Source of the DNA: GCA-003244245 sp038276315
Lineage (GTDB): Bacteria; Actinomycetota; Actinomycetes; Mycobacteriales; Pseudonocardiaceae
DNA: 7,187 nt
Direction of reading: 5' to 3'
Assembly: GCA_038276315.1 (NCBI GenBank)
Contig: JBBPZY010000294.1
Span: 1 to 7,187 of the forward strand
This document shows positions 1 to 5,449 of this stretch, piece after piece; within the stretch, counting starts at the first letter, position 1, and every line of letters starts with the position of its first letter. The position numbers and the translations under genes were made by a program. The notes beneath the pieces were generated by a model. That model saw only the letters and a program-made list of their open reading frames with translations, was not told where the DNA came from and searched no databases.

Positions 1-60
1 CGCTTCGATCAGCTCATCGCGCTGCGCGAGCCGCTCCAGCAGCTCCTCAACCGACGGCAT
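1..60 (-). CDS. IS66-like transposase, N-terminal fragment (cut by window edge)
   Basis: Only the first 20 codons are inside the window; they read MPSVEELLERLAQRDELIEA. IS66 transposases of actinobacteria commonly start with a short Pro-Ser-x-Glu-Glu-Leu lead-in followed by a leucine-rich coiled coil (repeated Leu/Glu/Arg), and this fragment fits that pattern. The ATG at 60 is chosen because it opens that segment. No clear Shine-Dalgarno sequence precedes it, and a GTG nine bases upstream (at 69) is also in frame. The protein would catalyse transposition of the element whose terminus lies at 139. The call rests on N-terminal resemblance and the nearby GTAA terminus; the catalytic domain is not visible. 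Confidence 0.5.
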   Translation of the reverse strand, partial: MPSVEELLERLAQRDELIEA

Positions 61-139
61 CCCAGGCACTGCGAGATCATCAACGCCACGAACGACAAGA
101 TCAAGACACCACGCCGAGCACGGGGACCTGACCAGTTAC
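1..139 (-). mobile_element. End of an IS66-family insertion sequence (partial, continues left)
   Basis: Reading the minus strand, homology to the FemAB-like gene stops at about 140-142, and from 139 a new sequence begins with GTAACTGGTCAGG. IS66-family elements are known to have termini starting GTAA and to make 8-bp target duplications. About 80 bases further in, at 60, an open frame begins that resembles the N-terminus of actinobacterial IS66 transposases. The terminus, the transposase start and the sharp break in homology together support an IS end here. The other end and the rest of the element lie outside the window, so family and completeness cannot be confirmed. Confidence 0.6.
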
Positions 140-147
140 GATAACGG
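140..147. repeat. Putative 8-bp target duplication at the IS end (one copy)
   Basis: The eight bases gataacgg directly outside the GTAA terminus still belong to the FemAB-like gene: the intact paralogue has gttaacgg at the corresponding place. If the element is IS66-like, a second copy of gataacgg should adjoin its other end. Only one copy can be seen, so this is a prediction. Confidence 0.35.
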
Positions 148-601
148 ATGACCCCGGTCCTGGGCCCATCTGTCGACGGAGCTCCGATACAGCATGTCGA
201 ACACAGGAACCAGCCGTCCAGTGTTGTCCGACTCCACCGTAACGTCCCGCCGTTCTGCTTTTCGAGCATTTGATCGTACCTTGCTCGTGAACCTTTCCGA
301 CCAGACCGTGGAGAAACCACCGCGGAGATCGAGCACCTGCGCAGTCAGGGCAGTGGAATACATCGCTCCTGGAGCCACTGACGCCCATACCGCAGCGTCG
401 TCCCCACCCACCATGACGCGGGTGCGCAGACCCGGAAGGCGTCGGATCTCCTGGATCAGCGCCCGGGTCTGTGTGGGCGACGCTGGACCTCCTTCGCCGA
501 GGAAACCACTCGCATCAGCACCAAGACCCCATCCCGGCGGCGGTGATTCGAGCCACACATTCCGCTTCAATGGACATGCGATAAGCGTGAGAAAGTACCA
601 T
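140..601 (-). pseudogene. Broken second copy of the FemAB-like transferase gene
   Basis: This is a decayed paralogue of the gene at 2499-3641. Its start region is recognisable: ATG at 601 begins MVLSHAYRMSIEA, matching MTLQAYRVSIEA of the intact copy, with a GAGAGG ribosome binding site upstream. After about 13 codons a net 182 bp is missing relative to the intact gene, which shifts the frame. From about 546 to 142 the other frame matches intact residues 80-213 at roughly four in five identical positions, including the basic segment KVRSNARKAERR. The gene then stops inside the terminus of an insertion sequence (TAA at 138-136), so the whole C-terminal catalytic half is absent here. It follows the flippase gene by 43 bases on the same strand. 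Two independent lesions (deletion with frameshift, IS truncation) make a functional product unlikely; the missing 3' part may lie beyond the IS. Confidence 0.85.
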
Positions 602-615
602 GCCGCCGACCTCTC

Positions 616-631
616 TTGATACTTCTATCAA
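616..631 (-). promoter_or_regulatory. Inverted repeat before the ribosome binding site of the broken FemAB-like copy
   Basis: A perfect 6-bp inverted repeat with a 4-base loop, TTGATA-GAAG-TATCAA on the minus strand, ends about 14 bases before the ATG at 601, next to the GAGAGG ribosome binding site. A related inverted repeat is at the same place in front of the intact paralogue (3659-3670). It could be an operator or a leader hairpin. On the minus strand a T-run precedes it instead of following it, so it does not look like a terminator for the flippase gene. Confidence 0.35.
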
Positions 632-644
632 AAAGACGTTCGAG

Positions 645-2243
645 TCATGACGTCGCACTGGTCCGTCGCGCCATCGTGGCCCGTAGCACTAGCGCATAGA
701 CCGCGAGCGCTGCGATGCCACCCACAGTGAGAACTGCGAGGTTACTGAGCTGGTCACCGCTGTGGACATGCTGGATCCACCACACCGCGGCAGCCACCGG
801 CACCATGGCGACCGTGGCGACCAGCGCGCCGGCAAGGGCTCGGAGTTCGATGAACCGCTCGGGCCGGATCGCCCGGCGCAGCCGCGTCAGCACCATCCCG
901 ACGGCGGCGAGCTCACCGACCAGGATGGCCACCACCAGCCAGACCAAGCGTGACCCACCGGCTGGCACGAGCAGGGCCCCGGCGGCGACCACCACCGTCA
1001 CGCCAAACGCGACCGCACTGGCCCGCCGCGGAATGCGGTCGTCCAGCCGCGCGTAGAGCGCCTGGTTGCCGAGGTCGCACAGCCCGCCCACCAGCTGGGC
1101 TACCGCCACCACCGCCAGGCAGGTGGCGAGTGGACCGATCAGGGCCGCATGGCGTAACTCACCGTTGGCGAGAATGTTCGCAGTGGGTCCGGAGAGCACC
1201 GCGAGCAACACCAGCAGCGGCAGGCTGGCGATCACGGCGTAGGACAACCCCTGGCGCCATGCCGAGCCGAACGTGACACCGTCCTCGTGATGGGCGGCGT
1301 GCGCCAGCCCGGGAAGCGCCGCCATCGACACCGCACGGGCACTGACGTAGGACAGTGAGAACAACGTGGCGTAGGACAGTTGCACGACGAACACGCCACC
1401 GGGCACCGAGCCGGCCAGCGCGAGCAGCACGTACATCCCGACTGCGGGGAAGGCCGCGACGCCGACCGAGCGCGCCAACCTACGGGTCACTGCGACTGCC
1501 TCGGGGTCCTGGCGCCAACGCATCGACGGGCGGGTCAGCAGACCCACCCGTGCCGCACCGAACAGCTGCAATGCCGCGTGCAGCGCAACACCCGACGTAC
1601 TGCCGACCCCGAGCGCGATCACCAGGCCGACCGGTACGTGATCGATGTCAAGGCCCATCCCGTAATACCAGCCGGTCAGCACTACCGTCAGGATCAGTAC
1701 GAGGTTCTCCACGGCCGGTGCGGCCGACGCGAGCGCGAAACGTCCCCGCGCCCGTTGGGCGGTCATGCCGAGGTAAGCCAGGCAGTTCAACAGGACCTGC
1801 GGTGCGACCAGCACGACCAGCAACGTGGTCAGCCACAGGGCCCGAGCACGTTGCGCGGGGTCAGGAATCCCGAGGCTCAGTGTCCAGGCCACCACCGGGG
1901 CGGCGATCACCAACAACGCGACGACCGCGGACGAGACCGCGAGTAGCCACCCGGCCACCCGCCCGAGCATCTCCCGGGCCCGAGGCGGACCCCCGGCGCC
2001 GATGGCGCGAACCACCCCAGGCACCAGCACCATCGCCAGTACCGGCCCGGCGATCAAGGTGAACACTATGCTCGGCACGATGTAGCCGGCCTGGAAGCAG
2101 TTGGCGAAATAGGTGGGTCCCATCACCGCGCCGATCACGACCACCCGCAGCAACCCGGTGGCCCTGCTGATCAGCGTCCAGCAGGCGACCGTGGCCGAGT
2201 TCCGCGCCGTGGTGGTGGGTGTTTCACCGGCAACCGCTGTCAC
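645..2243 (-). CDS. MurJ/MviN-like lipid-linked glycan flippase
   Basis: This is a polytopic membrane protein of the MOP exporter superfamily, MurJ/MviN branch. Such proteins flip undecaprenyl-linked precursors (lipid II or polysaccharide repeat units) across the cytoplasmic membrane. The N-terminal signature SRATGLLRVVVIGAVMG, followed by FQAGYIVPSIVFTLIAGPV, corresponds to the first two MurJ helices, including the conserved Ser-Arg...Gly-x-x-Arg. Hydrophobic helices then continue to the C-terminus, about 14 in total, ending in a short basic tail. About 532 residues is usual for the family. Start choice: the frame stays open to a TTG at 2321, but that start has no ribosome binding site. GTG at 2243 has GGTGG five bases upstream and starts the protein just before helix 1; GTG at 2252 is an alternative. 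Lying between two FemAB-like genes, it is more likely an accessory surface-glycan flippase than the housekeeping MurJ, but that is inference. Confidence 0.8.
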   Translation of the reverse strand: MTAVAGETPTTTARNSATVACWTLISRATGLLRVVVIGAVMGPTYFANCFQAGYIVPSIVFTLIAGPVLAMVLVPGVVRAIGAGGPPRAREMLGRVAGWLLAVSSAVVALLVIAAPVVAWTLSLGIPDPAQRARALWLTTLLVVLVAPQVLLNCLAYLGMTAQRARGRFALASAAPAVENLVLILTVVLTGWYYGMGLDIDHVPVGLVIALGVGSTSGVALHAALQLFGAARVGLLTRPSMRWRQDPEAVAVTRRLARSVGVAAFPAVGMYVLLALAGSVPGGVFVVQLSYATLFSLSYVSARAVSMAALPGLAHAAHHEDGVTFGSAWRQGLSYAVIASLPLLVLLAVLSGPTANILANGELRHAALIGPLATCLAVVAVAQLVGGLCDLGNQALYARLDDRIPRRASAVAFGVTVVVAAGALLVPAGGSRLVWLVVAILVGELAAVGMVLTRLRRAIRPERFIELRALAGALVATVAMVPVAAAVWWIQHVHSGDQLSNLAVLTVGGIAALAVYALVLRATMARRTSATS

Positions 2244-2498
2244 CAGATCCACCAACCCGAGTTGATGGCCCGGATAGGCACCATGCAAGTGCACGGTAGC
2301 GGCCGCGATGCAAACATCCAAGAGTGACGCTGACCGGCGTCAGTGGTGGTCGGATGCCGGCGCGATGGGGCGGGGCCTTTGCCGCGGGAGTCCCCGCACA
2401 TGTTGCCTCCGGTCGTCGAGGTGCTGGCAGGCGACGCCATCCCACACAGCGACACCGCCATCATCGGCACCGCCGCGCCATCAGGCACAACCGATCCT
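2244..2498. other. Intergenic stretch between FemAB-like and flippase genes
   Basis: About 255 bases, or 177 if the flippase started at the TTG at 2321. Open frames cross it on both strands but match no family I recognise and have no convincing ribosome binding site. I see no strong terminator hairpin with a T-run, so the two genes may be co-transcribed. The flippase frame is open back to 2342, which may only reflect GC-rich sequence. Confidence 0.4.
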
Positions 2499-3641
2499 TC
2501 ACCGAGGTTCAAGGCCGGTCATCATTAGGTCAGTATCACCGGGCACTCTGGCTAACCTACCCGTGTGCGCGATCCGCATTGCAGCTTGGATACTCTGCTT
2601 GGCTGCGGCGTAGCACTTGGCTTCGGTAGCCACCGTTGGAAATCTCTCGAAGTAGTAGATCTGCACGGGGACTTCGCCTGCCCCAAAAGTACCCTTGAAT
2701 CTCTTTAAGTGGGCAGTTTGGGATAGACCGAAATCATAGCTCTGTCGTTCACCGGCGCAGGCGGCCTCGATCGCGCAACGATGGAGAAGCTCGTTCGCGC
2801 CGGTACCACGTGAAAGTTCTTTGTCCATCGCTCCCCGCCAGTAGGTCACTCGCGGACCCCTCGTCAAATTGATTATGCCAGCGATAGGCTCGCCCTGCCG
2901 CCACGCTATCCAAACAGTGCAGCACTCGCCCAACCTGCGCGCTACTGTTTCGAACTTTTTCTGCGGGTGCTGGCGCTGCGCAAGCCAGCGCATCAATGTT
3001 AACGGATAACCCCGGTCCTGAGCCCATCTGTCGACGGATCGCCGGTACAGTACGTCGAAGACGGGAATCAACCGTCCAGTACTGTCTGACTCCACGACGA
3101 CGCCCCGTCGTTCCGCTTTCCGACTATTGGATCGTACCTTGCCCGTGAACCGTTTCGACCAGACTGTAGAAAAACTGCCGCGGAGATCGAGTACCTGGGC
3201 TGTCCGGGCGGTGGAATAGACCGTGCTTGGGACCACTGATGCCCACACCTGGGCGTCGTCCTCACCCACCACGACGCGAGTGCGCAGACCTGGGTGACGT
3301 CGGATTTCCTGGACCAGCGCACTGGTCTCTCTCGGCGACGCCGGACCTCCTTCGCTGAGGAAACCGCTCGCATCAGCGCCTAGATTCCAATGGCGAGGAG
3401 GTGATGCGAATATTCCCGGGACGGAGGGGTTCCGCAGCCGAGGCAGGATCAGTCGGCGTCCATCTTCTCCTCGAAACAGCAAGGTCGCGTCTGAGAAGTG
3501 GTCGGAACTGCATATGCAATCGGCCCATTGCGGTGTCTTCGAGAGCGCGATGCTCTGGTCTTGCTCGACCAGGTCTGCCCAGGCCGGACGGGCATCGATA
3601 CCCGCTGCTTCAATAGACACGCGGTAGGCTTGCAGCGTCAT
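2499..3641 (-). CDS. FemAB-like / GNAT-fold acyl- or aminoacyltransferase (Acetyltransf_6 type)
   Basis: A 380-residue protein of the FemAB-like GNAT superfamily (BioF2/Acetyltransf_6 type). Relatives add amino acids or acyl groups to cell-wall precursors or surface glycans. Residues 1-150 form the less conserved N-terminal GNAT half. Residues 163-180 (KRFTGKVRSNSRKAERRG) are the basic segment typical of this group. Residues 250-270 (GEPIAGIINL...YWRGAMD) and 301-333 (SYDFGLSQ...LKRFKGTFGAGEVP, then YYFER) match the C-terminal GNAT half, in which a 'DFG...FK..FG' pattern is characteristic. No signal peptide or membrane helix is evident, so it should be cytoplasmic. The ATG at 3641 is preceded by a GAGAGAG ribosome binding site. 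Base composition is visibly less GC-rich than in the flippase gene, suggesting separate acquisition. It precedes the flippase on the same strand, and a broken paralogue follows it, so a role in modifying a lipid-linked glycan is plausible. The substrate is unknown. Confidence 0.75.
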   Translation of the reverse strand: MTLQAYRVSIEAAGIDARPAWADLVEQDQSIALSKTPQWADCICSSDHFSDATLLFRGEDGRRLILPRLRNPSVPGIFASPPRHWNLGADASGFLSEGGPASPRETSALVQEIRRHPGLRTRVVVGEDDAQVWASVVPSTVYSTARTAQVLDLRGSFSTVWSKRFTGKVRSNSRKAERRGVVVESDSTGRLIPVFDVLYRRSVDRWAQDRGYPLTLMRWLAQRQHPQKKFETVARRLGECCTVWIAWRQGEPIAGIINLTRGPRVTYWRGAMDKELSRGTGANELLHRCAIEAACAGERQSYDFGLSQTAHLKRFKGTFGAGEVPVQIYYFERFPTVATEAKCYAAAKQSIQAAMRIAHTGRLARVPGDTDLMMTGLEPR

Positions 3642-3658
3642 GATGTGGCCAGTCTCTC

Positions 3659-3670
3659 TCGATGTATCGA
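3659..3670 (-). promoter_or_regulatory. Inverted repeat before the intact FemAB-like gene
   Basis: TCGAT-AC-ATCGA on the minus strand is a perfect 5-bp inverted repeat, 17 bases before the ATG at 3641 and directly followed by the GAGAGAG ribosome binding site. The broken paralogue has the equivalent repeat at 616-631. Comparing the two, a T:A pair of the stem is replaced by C:G, so both halves changed together. It may be an operator or a leader hairpin; nothing in the window shows which. Confidence 0.35.
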
Positions 3671-4033
3671 TCTAGAGGGTCCAGCCCTCCGGTCCTGGCA
3701 GGACGTCAACGGCAACCCGGTCACTGCCTAGACACCACGCTCGGCCACCAGCTCCGCGGATCCGATAGTGAAGCGGAACACCGCTCGCTGACAGACGTGC
3801 TGTGGTTGCCACGCTACTCGCTGCAAGTTGCCGGGCATGCTCTGTAATCGTGGCAGTGCCAGATGACGTTACGCCACTTGGCCGAACACCGGGCGCGTCG
3901 TCTGAAGCTGGCTGGCCACAGCGGTGCGGGCCGAGGGGGGTCTGTCGCTCTCACCGATCGCGCGGCCCGGTCAGGCTCCGCCAGGTCGACGGGACGCCAC
4001 ACGAGCCTCAACGTGCAAGATCATCCGTGATGT
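3671..4033. other. Intergenic region without a supportable gene
   Basis: About 360 bases between the FemAB-like gene and the toxin gene. It should hold the FemAB-like promoter (reading left) and the end of the toxin operon's transcript. Short open frames exist (for example a 65-codon minus-strand frame at 3814-4011 and a plus-strand frame from an ATG near 3864), but neither shows a known motif. I see no clear sigma-70-type promoter or terminator. Confidence 0.4.
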
Positions 4034-4291
4034 CTAGTCGAGGCCGGGAAGCAACCGAAGCAAGATCACCAGCCGAGCGTTCTCCACTATGCCATAAACG
4101 ACCCATCCCTTATCATTGCCGATTGGGATCGACCACTGAGCAAACTGCGGGTCGTACTGCTTGGCTGGATTTCCGGTAGGGTTGTCCAGCAACTCTTGGA
4201 TGCACCGATCGACCAGTCGTCGCGTGTCCCCAGGAAGGTTGGCGTATTGCCGGTCAGCTTCGGCAACGGACTTTAGCGTGTAGCGCGGCAT
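4034..4291 (-). CDS. RelE/ParE-like type II toxin
   Basis: An 85-residue protein with the size and layout of the RelE/ParE toxin fold: an N-terminal beta strand (MPRYTLKSVAEADRQYANLP), two helices (residues about 21-36, TRRLVDRCIQELLDNP), then beta strands with GWVVYGIVENARLVILLRL at residues 62-80. RelE-type members cut mRNA on the ribosome; ParE-type members poison gyrase. Which activity applies cannot be read from this sequence. The ATG at 4291 directly follows the TAG stop of the upstream gene (TAGATG) with no ribosome binding site of its own, so translation is probably coupled. The upstream DUF6247-like protein would be its antitoxin. The assignment rests on size, fold pattern and operon context. 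Confidence 0.7.
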   Translation of the reverse strand: MPRYTLKSVAEADRQYANLPGDTRRLVDRCIQELLDNPTGNPAKQYDPQFAQWSIPIGNDKGWVVYGIVENARLVILLRLLPGLD

Positions 4292-4636
4292 CTACAGCCG
4301 AACCCAGCTCCCATTCTCGCCCTGATGCCAAGTGAGCAGGCCACTGAAGTCGCCGGCCCTCGCGCGCTCGAGCTGCTCGCGTTCCTCATCGGTGAGTGGG
4401 TTCGCTGCCATCATGGCGACTGCCTGCCAGTGCACCAGCACCGCCTGTGGCCCCGATAGGTCAAGGCTCTCTGCGGCCAGTGCGAGTGCGGAGCGAAACT
4501 CTGCCTCAAACTGCACGCACCTCTCGGGCGCATGCGCGAGCAGAGCTGCCCGGATCGCCGGACCCGATCGCTCAACCACCGTCGGCGGGTAATCGGGTGC
4601 ATCGGCCGCGACATGCCTGCGCTCGTTGCCGCTCAC
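4292..4636 (-). CDS. DUF6247-like protein, putative antitoxin
   Basis: The first gene of the toxin-antitoxin-like pair. The core APDYPPTVVERSGPAIRAALL, then a Phe-Glu-x-Glu-Phe-x-x-Ala-Leu helix, SLDL and VHWQAVAMMAANP, resembles the actinobacterial DUF6247 family, often found beside RelE-type toxins. The C-terminus (LTDEEREQLERARAGDFSGL) is acidic and helical, as in antitoxin tails that wrap the toxin. The start is uncertain: GTG at 4636 gives 114 residues but has no good ribosome binding site; TTG at 4642 and more distant GTG/ATG codons up to 4717 are in frame. An ATG at 4614 is out of frame by one base; one extra base after ATGTC would give a natural-looking MSAADAPDYPP start, so a small indel near the 5' end is possible. 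Confidence 0.6.
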   Translation of the reverse strand: MSGNERRHVAADAPDYPPTVVERSGPAIRAALLAHAPERCVQFEAEFRSALALAAESLDLSGPQAVLVHWQAVAMMAANPLTDEEREQLERARAGDFSGLLTWHQGENGSWVRL

Positions 4637-5133
4637 AGTCAAGCAACGACAGTCGCTGCTGGCGGGAAACGATCGGTGGGCGACGGCCTGTCGACGAGCC
4701 CTCACCATCGGGAACACCGCAGCGTGTTCGGCTGCTCTCGCGGAGTCCTCGACGTCCCAGCGTGCGTGCTCGCTCCGGTGACCAGGTCGGTCGCTGTCGA
4801 CGAAGATCGAGCCGTTGAAGGCAGGCGCTGTTGTCCGTGATGATCCTCGGGTGGCCGTGGTAGAAGCGGCAGTAAGGACGCGCTGTGGGTCGCGGTCAGG
4901 CAGAGGCTGGACGAGGTGGGGACATCATGGACGCTCGGCCGTGGCTAGGCAGGGCACTGCAGAGACGACCCGCCACCACCAGCCGTACAATCGGCGCCGC
5001 GTGTCGAGGCGATAGTCAGAGGCCGGTCCACGGCACGCGGCACAGGTGCGGCACAGACGGTCGGGAGTGAGGTAGCAAGCCCGAGCCCACGGAGTGAGCA
5101 TCGCCCCGTATCCAGGGCGAACGCACGCCGTAG
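4637..5133. other. Intergenic region between the toxin-antitoxin pair and the tRNA
   Basis: About 500 bases with no gene I can support. It should hold the promoter of the toxin-antitoxin pair (reading left) and of the tRNA (reading right). TACAAT at 4986-4991 resembles a -10 box on the plus strand, but no good -35 box precedes it and it is almost 150 bases from the tRNA. A plus-strand frame starting with ATG at 4927 has a GAGGTGG upstream and ends at 5070, but shows no known motif. Confidence 0.35.
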
Positions 5134-5209
5134 GCCCTCGTAGCTCAGGGGATAGAGCATCGGTTTCCTAAACCGTGTGTCGCAGGTTCGAATCCTGCCG
5201 GGGGCACCA
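5134..5209 (+). tRNA. tRNA-Arg (anticodon CCT)
   Basis: A full cloverleaf can be folded by hand. The acceptor stem GCCCTCG (5134-5140) pairs with CGGGGGC (5199-5205) through one T-G pair. The D stem is GCTC/GAGC. The anticodon stem is TCGGT/ACCGT with a T-T mismatch at its outer pair, and the loop TTCCTAA places CCT at 5167-5169. A five-base variable loop follows, then T arm GCAGG-TTCGAAT-CCTGC, discriminator A (5206) and an encoded CCA (5207-5209). It reads Arg codon AGG. The gene appears complete and serves as the integration site of the element on its 3' side; an integrating element usually restores the tRNA 3' end with its own att copy. Confidence 0.93.
5161..5209. other. Likely attachment site (att) in the 3' half of tRNA-Arg
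   Basis: The integrase gene lies 240 bases from the tRNA 3' end and points towards it, the classic arrangement for tRNA-targeted tyrosine recombinases. The anticodon arm holds a perfect inverted repeat, CGGTTT-CCT-AAACCG (5161-5175), which suits a core-type pair of integrase binding sites with crossover in the anticodon loop. The att identity block usually runs from the anticodon region to the tRNA 3' end. Its exact length cannot be set because the other att copy is outside the window. Confidence 0.6.
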
Positions 5210-5270
5210 CCACTCACCAGGCGAAAGCACTGCTGACCAGGGAAAATACTTGTCAAAGCGGATCTTGTTG

Positions 5271-5310
5271 TCTGCCACCGTCTGCCGCCGTCAGGCCCCG
5301 TCTGCCGCCG
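5271..5310. repeat. 10-bp-phased direct repeats between att and int
   Basis: Four consecutive decamers: tctgccaccg, tctgccgccg, tcaggccccg, tctgccgccg. Units 2 and 4 are identical, unit 1 differs at one base and unit 3 is diverged. The 10-bp spacing places the sites on one face of the helix. The position between the att core and int suggests integrase arm-type or Xis binding sites. Confidence 0.5.
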
Positions 5311-5313
5311 TTC

Positions 5314-5331
5314 GCGAAACCACTGCGAAAC
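5314..5331. repeat. Short direct repeat GCGAAAC x2, 11 bp apart
   Basis: gcgaaac occurs at 5314-5320 and 5325-5331, one helical turn apart, directly after the decamer array. It may be part of the same recombinase or Xis binding region, but a 7-bp repeat could also be chance. Confidence 0.3.
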
Positions 5332-5333
5332 GG

Positions 5334-5351
5334 AAAAGCCCTGCGCAGGCT
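5334..5351 (-). terminator. Weak terminator-like hairpin downstream of int
   Basis: On the minus strand AGCCTGCGCAGGGCT can form a five-pair stem with one bulge, followed by TTTTCC. It lies about 100 bases after the int stop codon and could end the element's leftward transcript before the tRNA. The stem is short and the T-run only four bases. Confidence 0.25.
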
Positions 5352-5393
5352 CGGGACGAGCACGCCCATCTGTGCCGGCCAGACGGTTGCCGG

Positions 5394-5417
5394 CGTGGTG
5401 CGAATCCGTGGTGCGAA
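5394..5417. repeat. 11-bp direct repeat pair CGTGGTGCGAA
   Basis: cgtggtgcgaa is present at 5394-5404 and again, exactly, at 5407-5417, with two bases between. It lies 32 bases after the int stop codon within the att-int interval, where integrase arm sites or Xis sites would be expected. Just beside it, gccggc occurs twice (5374-5379, 5389-5394) and could form a hairpin. Confidence 0.45.
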
Positions 5418-5449
5418 CTCCCCCAGGACCATCTGTCACGAGGCTTGCC

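Noticed and set aside
136..570. Minus-strand 144-codon frame as a stand-alone gene
   Set aside because: It begins at a TTG inside a codon region of the paralogue (in another frame than the real ATG at 601) and ends in the IS terminus, so it is part of a pseudogene.
1355..2062. Long plus-strand frames inside the flippase gene
   Set aside because: Arg/Pro-rich antisense shadows typical of GC-rich coding DNA, with no domain or ribosome binding site.
2240..2512. Minus-strand 90-codon frame between the FemAB-like and flippase genes
   Set aside because: Ser/Thr/Pro-rich without motif; it overlaps the flippase start and shows no coding signal beyond an open frame.
3814..4011. 65-codon minus-strand frame with a Cys/His-rich end (WHCHDYRACPATC)
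   Set aside because: Metal-site-like on first sight, but the rest is Arg/Pro-rich, no ribosome binding site is seen and no family could be recognised.
4986..4991. TACAAT as promoter of tRNA-Arg
   Set aside because: No matching -35 box and nearly 150 bases from the tRNA; too weak to list as a feature.
4885..5070. 61-codon plus-strand frame upstream of the tRNA, with a possible internal ATG at 4927
   Set aside because: A GAGGTGG precedes the internal ATG, but the product is Arg-rich with no motif, so it is not supportable as a gene.
5271..5310. CRISPR-like short repeats
   Set aside because: Units are 10 bp, directly adjacent and without spacers; integrase/Xis binding sites are more likely.
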